Below are positions 23,014-34,334 of a stretch of DNA of 64,000 bases, one piece after another (the first letter of the stretch is position 1; each line of letters opens with the position of its first letter). The position numbers and the translations under genes were made by a program. The stretch spans positions 19,066,501 to 19,130,500 of the forward strand of contig NC_056550.1 in NCBI RefSeq assembly GCF_910596095.1, in the 5' to 3' direction. The notes below the pieces were generated by a model. That model ran no database searches and was not told where the DNA came from. It worked only from the letters and a program-made list of their open reading frames with translations. The stretch comes from Thunnus maccoyii (lineage: Eukaryota > Chordata > Actinopteri > Scombriformes > Scombridae).

Positions 23014-25863
23014 TTATGTGGGTTTGATCATCATGGAAACTCGTTTGAGAGAGTAGGAGCCTCCATGGAACTCTGCCCAGTAGACTCCATCCTGGTAGCG
23101 GCTGCGATAGTGTCCACCCCGATACCACACACCGTTCAGATTGGAGTGGGCGCACATGTGGTACCACCAGCCTCCTTTCTGGTAATGAGCACAGTTACCT
23201 GATGACACATCAGAAAGACAAGCTTATTGACAGGAAAAACATACAGAGAACTGTCAAACAGTACCAGGGGGAGAGTGGACCTGTGTAGCCATCCTTGTCC
23301 CGATCCAGAGTGGTGAAAGCCTTGTTGTTGTGCCATGAGAGGGAGTCCCCCGCGTTGCCGCTGTATTGTCCTAACCGCAGTCGATACCAGTCGCTCTCTG
23401 GTTCCAGGTGGAAGCTGTCATACTCAGCAAACACCTGCCGGCCCTGCCAGTCCTCCAGAGCCACCCGTAGCTTATATTGGGCTTGTTTAGTCAGCCAGTA
23501 AAGGTGTTCCAGGCCGAGCCAATACTCTCCATCTAAGTTCCCAAAGCCTTGCTGCAATACACCAACACACCAGTTTAATCTGATGGACAGTATTTATTTT
23601 ATTTGCATCATTTTTTTAAATCTAGCTTTTAATACCAAAAGAATAATAAATCTCAATGTGTTCTGCAGACTTTAAAGTCACATAAAATCACCTTATACTG
23701 CTCCCAAGTCCTGAAGAAGTTGACTGACCCATCCTGTCTCCTCTGGATGACTGTCCACCCTCCCTGAGCCCGACTCTGCTCACACCAGGCCTGCAGGAGT
23801 CTGTTGGCACTCTGAGGGCGGAGTAGATAGATTCCACTGGTGGTCTCTCCTGATTCCAGGACATGCTGGCAGTCCCGCCAAGGTCCTGGTGGGTTGGGAG
23901 AAAAGTATATGCAACCAAGTGAAAGCTTTGGAATGATGTTTACTTTAACGCCAGGAAGACCACAGATACGCAGCAACTCAAACTTATCTTTCTACGAGTG
24001 GAGATTTTTTTCCCCCCTCCAACACATGTTCAGTGCCTCATGTCACAGTGATAAGATGTTGAACAGAGGAATCTGCACAGAGACAATGTATACATAGAGG
24101 AAAGTCTCCCACACCAAGCGATAATGCCTAATTGTCATCCCAGACAAGCATTTGCAGTCACATTCAAAGCCCATACTCAGTCATATTCACACAGGCAAGA
24201 TGTGGCAATGCAGCATCTTTCGAAGGCAAAACTTCAGCAACAATTGAAGTATATAGAACAACTTTATATATACAGTATACAGTAAAGTTGTTCTATATAC
24301 TACAAGTTTTGCTGGAGTTTTGACCTCTTCAATTTTTTTTTTCTTCTCCCTGCACCCTGGAAGTAGGCAAAGTTGTGCCAGAAAGCCCTACTCTGCTTCA
24401 GTGTCTTTCATCAGACCTTCCCGAAAGTGTTGAGTCACACACATGGTGGAGTCACCTTGGTTCTGCTGACTTGTTGGAAGGACTGCCCAAATCCTCTACT
24501 TTGTAATTTCAAACATTCCTCTTGTGCAAGAATACAGAAGTGGTGTCATAAAGCTCCAACAAATGCTGTGGTTCATACATGTGTGTTTACATGTGTGTAT
24601 TCATTATGAAGTCCTCCCTGTTCTGACAGCTTCAAGATGTTGTTTGACGTTGTTTAGGCATTCCCAGAGAGATAGGCCTCCTACCAGTAGGTCACTGACT
24701 CCATCAGCGTCTGCTGCTTATCAAACCAGTTAAATAACTCTGGCAGAAGATTGATGCACATATACACACAGGTTTCCGTCTAATCAAGTACTTCAACCAT
24801 AAGACATGCTTTACATTGATGTACCTGGAGTCTTTGTGACAGGGAAACTAATGAAAGGAGGCTCCGTAGGAGTGTTGGCTGTAGTGGAGGGGAGGGAATG
24901 AGCTCCCACAGTTTTTTCCCTCCGTGGTGGAGGAGCACTTTGGTCCCTTTGAACATCATTTGTCATTTCATTGGCTTCAGAGCTATAATTAGGATGCACA
25001 TTAGACTGTCTTTTTGGTGGTTCAGTCGCCACCTGTCCAGAAAAAACAAAAAAACGAAACAGCTTTCTCAGTTCCTGTAAAACCTTAGAATAATTGTGCA
25101 ACATGCAAACCACCCATTCATTTCATACCAGAGAGGACTGGGTGGAGTCCCTGCACTGACACTGCTTCTCCAGACGTGCAATAAACTGGTTCTGAGAGCT
25201 CATCATGGAGGTGAGGGCTCCGTATTTCTTCTCCAGCTCCCTGTAATTACTGGACACCTGCAGCGCCTAAGATGTTCCACCACCCGCAACAGACATAAGG
25301 ATGTTTTTAACATTTTTATAACAGCTAAGACAAGATGCAATGTTGCTTTGACATGATTTAAACATCAACAAAGACTGAGGGTGTCTGCTCACCTGCGTTG
25401 TAGCATTCAGGAGGAGGCTCTCTACCCTTCGCTGCTCTGAAGCCTGGTCTTTCTTGTGCATGACTTCATGCAGCAGCTGGGCATAGAGCTGGGCAATGCG
25501 AGAATTCATGCTGTTACTTTCCTTGCGTAGGGCTCTTACCTCCATGGCAAGGGACCCCTCCTGCTCCAGTTGGCTCTGAAGCTTCTCCATTTGTTCCTGC
25601 TGTCGTTTGAGCTCTGTCCGCAGCGCTGCCACCTCGGAGTGGTTGGTAGTAGCAGACTGCGTGTTCAAACACAGCGCTCCAGACAGTTTTTGCTGTGGAA
25701 CAATGAAGGTGTAGGAGCAACGGCCTGCTTTTGTATCTGAAGAACGTGATGAACGTTTCCCAGTGTTCTCGCCATGGGCTCCCTCCTTTCGCCCCCCAGC
25801 TTCTGGTATGTGCAGACAGAGTGCCAAGAAAAGAGTCAGACCTATTGTCAGCGTCTTCTCCAT
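23014..25863 (-). CDS. angptl6: Angiopoietin-like 6: secreted coiled-coil plus fibrinogen-like protein
   Basis: Exons, 5' to 3': 25393-25863, 25129-25266, 24825-25032, 23692-23885, 23281-23551, 23014-23198; 488 aa with consistent phases. A signal peptide (IGLTLFLALCLHIPEA) comes first. A heptad-rich coiled coil follows at about 75-200 (LRTELKRQQEQMEKLQSQL, NYRELEKKYGAL). A Pro/Thr-rich linker of about 65 aa is next, then a fibrinogen-related domain from about residue 273 to the end. That domain carries PWRDC, GGWTVIQRRQDGSV, GNLDGEYWLGLE, DRDKDGYTGNCA and WYHMCAHSNLNGVW. The last motifs match human ANGPTL6 closely, and the position next to ppan agrees. In mammals ANGPTL6 is a circulating hepatokine that affects angiogenesis and energy balance. 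The cDNA start has G at +4 but a weak -3 base. A non-coding leader exon lies upstream. Confidence 0.93.
24222..24327. repeat. 106-nt inverted repeat (hairpin) in an angptl6 intron
   Basis: Two 45-nt arms (24222-24266 and 24283-24327) are reverse complements at 39 of 45 positions, with a perfect inner block of 19 bp beside a 16-nt loop. The size and shape fit either a small MITE or a pre-miRNA-like hairpin. I recognise neither a MITE family nor a miRNA seed. Confidence 0.8.
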
Positions 25864-26520
25864 GAATCTGTTAAACCTCTGAGGACACCCTGGGGGGGTG
25901 GAGAAGAGGACATAATTAGAATTTCCACAGTAAAAACATACAATTAAAACCTGATCATCTTTGAGTGAAAATTAATCATGGAGAAACACGTCAGACACTC
26001 CTTTGCATTCAAGGAAAACATTGTCTTCTGGGTGTTGACTGTTTATCACATGTTTCCTTGCAAAGTGAAAGTAAGTACACACATTCCCCCCCCCCCCCCT
26101 CCAGCTGGAATTTATTGGCAGGTCAACACTGAAGGAACAACAGTCAACACAGACCAGCCAGAATCAATACACCTTCATCTCACAGTCAACTGAGTTCTTT
26201 AAGAGTCATCACCACATCCCACAACCACAACCACCGTCAATACCATAAACACATCAATCAAATATTGACATCACACACACACAAAAAAAAATCTTCTCTA
26301 TGACTTTCTCAGTGAAACACCTGACTGGTATAAATGGAATATGTCTATACTTCAAACAATACTTGTTTCTGAATAAAACAATCAGTGTTTGGACAATTAC
26401 ACTATTCTTGGCTAAACAATATGTATTATAACTAGCTAATTAAGCCAGTACATTTCAGTCCACCTAAAAGTATATTACACTGACATAACTTGTGAACATC
26501 CAACTTACTTTAGCAGCTGA
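25864..26520 (-). other. angptl6 5' UTR and leader intron
   Basis: A C-rich acceptor (cag at 25890-25892) precedes 26 nt of 5' UTR in the first coding exon. A GTAAGTTGG donor at 26500-26508 suggests that a non-coding first exon starts at 26509 and extends towards 26700. A C-run at about 26087-26098 lies in the intron. Confidence 0.5.
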
Positions 26521-26699
26521 AAAGTGTTTTTAATGTCTTCGTTCTGATCCACTGCTGCTCCCGAGGCGCAAAGAAAAATGCAAAATTGTGTGAAAAAAAA
26601 GAAAAATGTGTAAAATTGAGACTATCGCATTTTTAAAATTACATGTTCAAGAGTTGTCCGTGGCACTCCATCAATTCTGAAGAGAAGATGAAGGCAGAG

Positions 26700-29600
26700 A
26701 AAGTCGGGTCACAAATAAATCTAAAGAGGAAACAGAATGACACCCAAGTAATATCAGCAGCTAGTCTGCCTCTTCTTCTCCAGAGGCCCTGTCCCGGGAT
26801 CTCTAAAGAAGGAGACAACTAATTACAAACCATCCAAATGACGCCGCCTCCCAGTTCTTGTTGTTCAGCTGCATGCTCAGTGGGATGTCTCCTCCCTCTG
26901 TCCTCAACCTGCTATCCTGCCACAGACTCTATTTCATGAAGAGCTAGTGTGGTGTGTTTGCGGTGTTTGCAGTGGTAAGCACTTTCATCTCATCATCGAA
27001 ACATCTTTAGCCTCATTTATGGCTTCTGTCTTCCGGTTTGATGTTGACATGTCTTCCCTGTTAAATGGATTTGCTGCAATATAAGAAAGACAGTGTTTCT
27101 TTACAAAATGTTAATATTGTGATGTGTCCTTTTTACATAACTTTTGATTCTCTTTAGTTTTCTCTTACTGAAGTTTGACACACGTATAGAGCTGCAGCGA
27201 TTAGTTGATTAATCGACTGACAGAAAATTAATCTTTTTTGATAATCGAATAATTGTTTTGGTCATTTTTTAAGCAAAGATGCCAAATATTCAGTGGTTGC
27301 AGTTTCACAAATGTGAGGATTTTAAGCTATTCTGTGTCATACATGATAGTAAATTAAATATATTTGGATTTTGGACTGTTGATCAGGCAAAAAAGGACAT
27401 TTTAAGATATAAAGCTTTGAGCTTTAAGGAATTATAACAGGTATTTTTCTCTGATTTCTGGCATTTTATAGACAAAATGATCAATCAAAACAGATAATTG
27501 GCAGATTTATCGATAATGAAAATAATCATTGGTTGCAGCCCTACATGCAGGTTCTGCAAGTTCTCCATCAAAGTGCAGCAGTATCAGTGTAGCCTCAGTG
27601 ACATACTGTTTGTTTAGCTGCATGTCTTCTGTTTGTGTATCTTTTGGTACATTTATTGTATCTGAGTGCATTGAGAGCCACTGGAAACTGGAGTCAAATT
27701 CCTTGTGTGTTCAGACGTAATCTCCCCACATCTGTTTCAACTTTTATTCGTTGTAATAATGTACACAGAGGGCCAAAAGTCTAAAGCCTTGCAACTTTCA
27801 CAGTATAAACATCAGTGCAGTAGTGTTTTGCTGTATGTGATGTTATGACAGGGGAAAAAATACCCATCTGAAGCATTAAACTCTGAGTTAAAATATTCTG
27901 TTTGGTTGTACTAATGGTCACACCCAAAAAGTATATCAAGTTTTAGGTGGGGTCAGATTGTGCAATCAGATAGCAATATGGGAAAACCAATGCTATCACA
28001 GTTGTTTAGCATGTGCATATTACAACATATTCTATGGCCAGTAGTGGCTAGACCTGTAGAGCACTAACACTTCAACTATCAATATCAACCCATTCTTTTT
28101 TCATAACAGAATCACACAAGTCAAAAACAGACCATGCACCTCGGGAATGACACCATTTAGATGCTGCACTGTGGGGGTCAGATTCTGATTTTGAAAGGGA
28201 TTGTCAGGAAGTCAGTATCTTTAGTATTGCAGCGGTTATCCTTCTGTAATATCTAATATCTATAATGACAGAACTACAGACCTGTCGAAGAGCCTTCAAT
28301 GCTGAGTGGATGTTTCATTTTTGAGTTAATTTTTGTGACTTTTCAAAAATCCACACTTTAAATTGTGTAATTTTTTTGTGATTTCACACCAGCTAGCAGT
28401 GTTGCCTCACTGACAGCTTTAGGAACAATAATTCTTTCAGTTATAGTTTCTCCTGTTTAAAAATGGTTTGGGGGTTTTTTGTTCCTGTTTTCTAGCTCTC
28501 TGTTGCCACTCCTGAACAAAGGTCCTCGTGACAACGCCCTTTCCCTCTGACTAACTAGATCTTGTAATTAGTCAAAAAAGTTAAAAGTCTTTATGGCTTT
28601 TCAAAATTTTAAATATTAAAGGTTCAACACTTTATAGAGGATAATATTTATCCTCTAAAGTTTTGTTTTGTCCAATTGTAACAATATATTAGGTTTTTCA
28701 CTTTTATCTGTTTATCTCTGTATTCATTTCCATCTTGTTCTCATTTATGGAGCCTACTTTTTAATCACACTACACATTAACCTGAGACACAGGTAGAGCA
28801 GGTTACCGCTGCTCCATCAGGAGTGCCTTCTTCCTTATGGCAAAGTGTGGATTCAACACATGTAGAAATGGAAGTATAGACTTGAGAATAGGTTTCTAAT
28901 AATATATAGACTCGCAAATTAAGAATTTAGAATAACAGACTTGGCTTACTTAGCAGTTTGCACAAACACTGGAACTGAGGTATTTATTGACCAACAGTTG
29001 GGCACAGTCAGCGCATGTAGCATTGCAGATGTATTTACCCCTCAGTGAGGTTAGATTATAGATATTCACTGACTGTATTATCTTTGGAGGTATAAATAAG
29101 TTTTACCTGAGGTGTAAAACTGCCTTCTTTGAAACTACTACAAGATTAAGGTTAAACTTCTGTACAGTGTAATTAGAATCATGTGTGTTTGCTGCTATCC
29201 AGTGGTCACAATGAGGACCTAAACAATACATTAAATCCGTCAAACTCATTACAATATGACAGCATATTAACATTCCAGTTAATTCTGATCGTTGATTGTT
29301 TTCTGGTGGTCACAGTTACAGTGTGAAACTCCATGTTCCTCAGTGGGACTAATACAGATATCAAAACATATTAGAGTAATTCCAAAAAAGGACCGAGGCA
29401 GCATAGATATCATTATTAGTGTTCTTTATACTTTTTTCTTTGTTCAAAAAACATGCAAGAAATTAAAACAATTTTAAATAAATAAAAGCATGATAACGTA
29501 GGCACATAAAACACGTCTAGTAATAAAAGTATTTAGAGTGACTGTGTTGAGGTCTAAGTTGGTGTTCAGGTGAGTTTTTTAAATGTTCCTACAGACGAGG

Positions 29601-30242
29601 CCTGTCTTCAGTTTTCAAGAAGCTGGATCCAGTATTAGGCAGCTTCATAACTAAAAGCTGCTTCCCCATGCTTAGTGTTAACCTGAGGGACAACTTATAG
29701 ACCAGTCCCTGATCATCTGAGGATTCATGTGGAATTAGCTTCTGAGAAATACATTTAGGGCCCAAGGCAGTTTTTAGTAGAGTAGGTTAACTAGTACAGT
29801 TGTCCTAATTTTAACACAAATTAAGTTGTTTTCATACAAAAGCTGTTAAAACAAATCACGCAAACGGTTATTATACTGCTATTTTTTGTTTCTGCACTAT
29901 TGGCGACTGTGATCATATCAAAGAACCAAAAGTAAACGTCATTTACTTTTGAAATATGTGCAAATCACTATGAGTATCAGCTCCTACACACCCGGGTTAC
30001 TTTTGCTAGGAACCTCTATATCCAGAGCTGTGAGAGGACACGAACACATTAGCGTGTGACACAAAGTGGAACAACCATGCGGATGGCGTCATTTTGACTT
30101 CGCAGTCGAGTTGGTGAAATTGTTACAGGTTACATTTAGCGGACATAATGAATTTAACGTTTCTTGACAGTATTAGTACAGTAGTTAAAGCGTTAGTGTC
30201 ACTTTTTTGACCTGATTCACAAGCTGTACATCTCGCTGAATA
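26700..30242. other. Intergenic region between angptl6 and ppan
   Basis: The two genes diverge here. Apart from the hAT-type element at 27187-27543, I see A/T-rich sequence with no supported exon. The last 150 nt before 30243 should hold the ppan promoter and 5' UTR, with CpG-containing sequence (gatggcgtcattttgac). Confidence 0.6.
27187..27543. mobile_element. Non-autonomous hAT-type DNA transposon remnant, about 357 bp
   Basis: It starts TAGAGCTGCAGCGATTAG and ends AATCATTGGTTGCAGCCCTA, so the ends form an imperfect terminal inverted repeat beginning TAGAGCTGCA / TAGGGCTGCA. Internal 'gattaatcgac' and 'cgataatgaaaataatc' match a repeat widespread in percomorph fish. No clear 8-bp target duplication remains, so the copy is old. 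It has no transposase frame. Confidence 0.75.
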
Positions 30243-33200
30243 ATGGGGAAATCAAAGGTAAGTGTCGCCACGTGCTAGCTGGTTAGCCTGGTGTGAACTT
30301 AGCAGTAAATTACAAGAGGTTATGTGTGTAATAAATATATTTTATACATTCATATTAAACGAGAAAACCAGTGTTGAGCTGCAGATGGTGGCGACTTTGA
30401 TAACGGTGATTGTCAAAGCGTAACCGTAACGTGATTTTATATCGTGATTTCATTCAAATGATCAAAGAATCTCGCTCAACAATCAATCCAATGTCAGTTT
30501 AACATTTGTCTCATGAAACTTAATGTGTGGATCTTGTGCTTTCAGACCAAGAACCAGAAGAAATCCCGAGCAACAGCCAACCATGTGGCCGAGGAGACAT
30601 ACGGAGCTGTTCCCCACTCCTTCGTGTTTCATCGTGGTCAGGTCGGCAAAAACGTGGGTCAGCTCATCCTGGATGTACGGAGAGTTATGGAGCCCTACAC
30701 CGCAGAGACTCTCAAGGTTTGTCTCTCTGTGAAAGCTCAACCAGCCGCCTTCAGCATGTGCTGTGATTTATTTTACTGCTGCAAATACAGAGTCCACCTT
30801 GCTTTATTTTAAAGGACCAGTTCGTAGGATTTATTGGCATCTAGCAGGGAGGCTGCAGATTGCAACCAACTGAATATGTCTCCCCTTCCAAGTTTGTAGG
30901 AGAACCTATGGTCGCTGTGAAACTCAAGAATATAGCAAAAGGCCCTCTCTAGAGCCAGTGTTTGGTTTGTCCGTTCTGGGCTACTGCAGAAACATGGCAG
31001 TCTCCGTGGAAGAGGACCCATTCCCTATGTAGACATAAAGGTCTCATTCTTAGCTAAAGAAAACATAATGATTCTTAGTTTCAGGTGATTATACACTAAT
31101 AAAAACATACTTATAAATATTATACTCCATTTCTGCCAAGTCTGTTCCACTAGATGTCACTAAATTCTGCACACTGCACCTTTAAGGGGAAAGTTTGATA
31201 TGTGGAAGTTCACTCAACATGGGCTGAATATTACTTTTAGTAAATGATCAACATTTTCTTGAGATATCTTTTAAGATGAAAAGCATCTTTATCTTGTCGT
31301 GCTGTTTCATTCTCATTATATCTGAAGTGTTTGTGTGTTTTCTGTACCAGGTCAGAAAAAAGAACGTGTTGAAAGACTTTGTGGCAATAGCAGGACCGCT
31401 GGGAGTGACGCACTTCATGATCTTCAGCAAGACGCCCAGCAGTATCAACATGGTGAGATCATGTTTGACCGTAAGCAAACAGTTCTTGTTGGTGTTAATC
31501 TTGTACCTCTGTCATTTAACAACACATTCATTGTTCTTTCAGAGACTTGCTCGACTCCCCAAAGGCCCCATGCTTCATTTCAGAGTGCTCAAGGTAAACA
31601 TCTGAACTCATGAATAAACCACAAGTGCAATAGATAGATGGGTGCAAGGGATGTCATTTTAATACCTGATTGTTAGGTGATGTATTTTCAAAGTAAACGC
31701 ACTGATGTGCCCAAACCTCTAAAGTCATTTTTATCTTTAAAGTTTTTTCCATTTTTATAAAGTCTCAACTTTTTTTTTTTTTTTTCAGTATTCTCTCGTC
31801 AAAGATGTGGTTTCATCGCTGAAGAAGCACAGGATGCACGAGCAGCAGTTCACACGTCATCCGCTACTCATCCTCAATAACTTTGGATCTGATGGCATGC
31901 AGGTCAAACTGATGGCCACCATGTTTCAAAACATGTTTCCCTCCATTAATGTGCACAAGGTATGCTCCATCAGTGAAACATTTGCATTATTGTCACATTG
32001 AAAGACTCAAAGGTTTAGGTGAAAGTGATGAAAGTATAGTCTTCTGAGTTCATCTCTGAAGATATGTCAAAAAGTAAACGCTTTCTGATTTCTCAATCCT
32101 CGCGTCATTCAGCATGACCGAAGTCAAACTTTGAGTTCTTGTGAGAAATGAAAATATTGTTGTTTTCCAGGTGAGCCTCAACAACATTAAGCGGTGCGTG
32201 CTGTTGAATTACAACCCGACATCGCAGGAAATAGAATTTCGACATTAGTAAGTAAAACAGTTTGTCATAAACATTAAGATTGTTATATTCAGTCTTTGCA
32301 AGTGGCTTATAAACTAGATAGCTGGGTGTTAAACCACACTGATGAGATTGATTCAAACTTAAATATTTGTGTGAAATTTCTTGTTGTCTACAAATGTTAG
32401 TATCATGACAAGGCAGTTTGTAACGGAAAAACAAAACTATTCAAGTGGCAAACTGTCCATCAGATTGGAGAGACAGATGTTCAGGCCTTATCAACAGATG
32501 TAACTTTCAGTGAAACATTCTTGTGATATGATGGTCGGGGCTCAAATGATGACAGATTGTAACTTGACTGTTCAGTGATGCATGTTCAAAGTAAACGCAC
32601 TGACGGGCCCCCAGTAAACAACCAGATGTGTGTATTTATTGACGACACGCCACACTGACCCGTACGATCAACGTTGTCGACTTGCAGCAGCCTGAAGGTG
32701 GTCCCTGTGGGCATGAGCCGCGGAGTCAAGAAGCTGATGCAGGAGAAGTTCCCCAACATGAGCAAGTTTGAGGATATCAGTGAGCTGCTGATGAAGTAAG
32801 GTTCTTGTGAAGGTACAATTCTACAAATTCAAAGGGTGCTTAGTTTTATAGCCAGTCTGTAGCTGCTGTTCTAACACATGCAGAACTGGTGATCTAGTAT
32901 TCGTAGCTGAACTATTTTGTACTCTTCCCAACAACTTTCAGGGGGGCAAACCTTTCAGAAAGTGAAGCAGAACAAGATGGGGAGCACAACATCACTGAGC
33001 TGCCTCAGGTCTACTCTGGCCGAGGCAACATGGCGTCCCAACAGAGTGCTGTCCGTTTGACCGAGGTAACTATGCAGTCATTTTTTTTTAAAACAATATG
33101 TCGACGATGCTTGGACGGCAGCTGAATTGTAGCTCTGTGTGTTGTCCTTAGATTGGTCCTCGCATGACTCTGCAGCTGATGAAGATAGAAGAAGGCATGG

Positions 33201-34334
33201 GAGAGGGGAATGTCCTCTATCACTCTATCAGTAAGTGCACCCCACCGTATTTTATTATCATTTATTCATCTTTTCGCTTGATGTTAAGGTGTACATGATG
33301 AAAAAATGAGTATGAATTCCATGATTCCTCTCTAAAAGTAAACGCTTACTGATGCATCTAAAGATTACTTTGTTTTACGTGGACATGGTGCAAAACTGTC
33401 CTTTTTTTTAAAAAAAAGTGATTTTTGTTCTATGTTTACAGCCTCCAAGACAGAGGAGGAAATCCAGGCGATCCTGAACAGAAAGGAGGCCCAGCTGAAA
33501 GAGAAGGAGGATCGCCGGAAAAAGCAAGAGCAGAACGTCGCTCAGAAGAAAGAGAAACGAGAAGAGAACAAGTAAGTTTGCCTTTTAGATATCGTGACCC
33601 TCTTGACACATCCTTTTTTTCATTTGGTCTAATTGTAAAACACTTTATCTTAACAGGAAAAAGAGCCTGGAAGGTATCAAGAGGAAGCGTGAGGCTGAGG
33701 CTGAAGAGGACAGTGAAGTGGAGGATCCTGGGATGCAGGACGATCAGGCAAATGCTGTTGAATCTGATGATGAGGCGGAGTACTACAGACAGGCTGTAGG
33801 AGAGGAGCCAGATGAAGGTGAATATAACTACTGTATTATAAACCTTTAAATCTGGGGCCTTGTTTTGAATTCATTGATTGACCAAACACTGTTTTTCGTG
33901 CAGATATGTTCCCCGGGGCCAAGAGGAGACGAGGCCCAGCAAAGTCTCAGGCGCCTGCCAAGAAGAGGAAGCAGTCCCCTGGTAAATCATCAAGAGAAGA
34001 CAGAGGTGCTAAATCACCAAAGAGAGGTAGTCCAGGAGGACAGCACAGAGACAAAATGGGAAAAGATCAACAAAGAAAAGGATGGAAGAAGTCCGGGGAC
34101 AGGGAGAAACCATTTGGAAAGAAGATGAATCCCAGAGGCAAGGCGTTCGGAGCAAAGAAACCTGGCGATAGGGAAAATAAATTCGGTGGGAAGAAGAAAT
34201 TTGAAGGGAACAAAACATTCGGTGGAAAGAAAAATAAAGACTTCAAATCTAAGGGTCAGAAAGGCAAACCGGGCTTCAAGAAGAAAGGCGCAGGAGCAAA
34301 GCAAGGCTTCAAACAGAGGAAGGGAAAAGGCTGA
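30243..34334 (+). CDS. ppan: Peter pan homologue (Brix-domain ribosome biogenesis factor)
   Basis: Exons: 30243-30257, 30546-30716, 31351-31452, 31543-31593, 31789-31959, 32171-32247, 32688-32795, 32942-33065, 33152-33230, 33442-33571, 33657-33817, 33904-34334; 539 aa. The ATG has A at -3 and G at +4. Residues from about 28 to 290 form the Brix domain (AGPLGVTHF, RLPKGPMLHFRV, HPLLILNNF, FPSINV, RCVLLNYNP). An acidic Glu/Asp-rich stretch follows at about 355-400. The tail of about 140 aa is very Lys/Gly-rich with loose FGGKK / FGAKK repeats. Ssf1/PPAN acts in the nucleolus in 60S subunit assembly and 27S pre-rRNA processing. Four introns carry box C/D snoRNAs, a common feature of ribosome-biogenesis host genes. 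The p2ry11-like gene follows on the same strand. Confidence 0.96.
30809..31185. mobile_element. Non-autonomous DNA transposon (MITE), about 377 bp with TTAA ends, in ppan intron 2
   Basis: The left end AGGACCAGTTCGTAGGATTTA and the reverse complement of the right end, AGGTGCAGTGTGCAGAATTTA, form terminal inverted repeats that continue into a shared 'tggcatctagc / tgacatctagt' stretch. Both ends abut TTAA, which fits a TTAA target duplication as in piggyBac-like elements. The sequence belongs to a repeat very common in percomorph genomes. No coding frame is present. Confidence 0.8.
31640..31712 (+). ncRNA. Box C/D snoRNA, SNORD105-like copy 1 (ppan intron 4)
   Basis: The terminal stem pairs 31640-31646 (gggtgca) with 31706-31712 (tgtgccc). 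Box C is weak, around 31648-31654 (GGGATGT-like). A D' CTGA and C' GTGATGT lie in the middle, and box D CTGA is at 31702-31705. The guide 31685-31700 (ttttcaaagtaaacgc) can pair over 16 nt with 18S rRNA. The fifth base before box D is A, opposite the first U of GCGUUU. Weak box C makes this the least certain copy. Confidence 0.7.
32019..32094 (+). ncRNA. Box C/D snoRNA, SNORD105-like copy 2 (ppan intron 5)
   Basis: Box C GTGATGA lies at 32025-32031 and box D CTGA at 32085-32088, with a short terminal stem (gaaa with tttc). The guide aaagtaaacgctt can pair over about 13 nt with 18S rRNA, extending two bases further 3' than copy 1. The fifth base before box D is G, so the predicted target is the C of GCGUUU. 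Confidence 0.8.
32537..32611 (+). ncRNA. Box C/D snoRNA, SNORD105-like copy 3 (ppan intron 6)
   Basis: This is the clearest copy. A 7-bp terminal stem pairs ggggctc (32537-32543) with gggcccc (32605-32611). Box C ATGATGA is at 32546-32552, C' GTGATGC is internal, and box D CTGA is at 32600-32603. The guide ttcaaagtaaacgc ends one base before box D, and the fifth base before box D is A, as in copy 1. Confidence 0.88.
33287..33359 (+). ncRNA. Box C/D snoRNA, SNORD105-like copy 4 (ppan intron 9)
   Basis: A 7-bp terminal stem pairs aggtgta (33287-33293) with tgcatct (33353-33359). Box C ATGATGA is at 33295-33301 and box D CTGA at 33349-33352. The guide aaagtaaacgctt has the same register as copy 2, with G as the fifth base before box D. 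Confidence 0.88.

Noticed and set aside
30483-31021. Minus-strand and alternate plus frames over ppan exon 2 and the MITE
   Set aside because: Shadows of a conserved coding exon, or inside a non-coding transposon.
32796-32941. A possible fifth C/D snoRNA in ppan intron 7 (GTGATCT followed by CTGA)
   Set aside because: The two boxes are too close, there is no terminal stem, and the agtaaacgc guide is missing.
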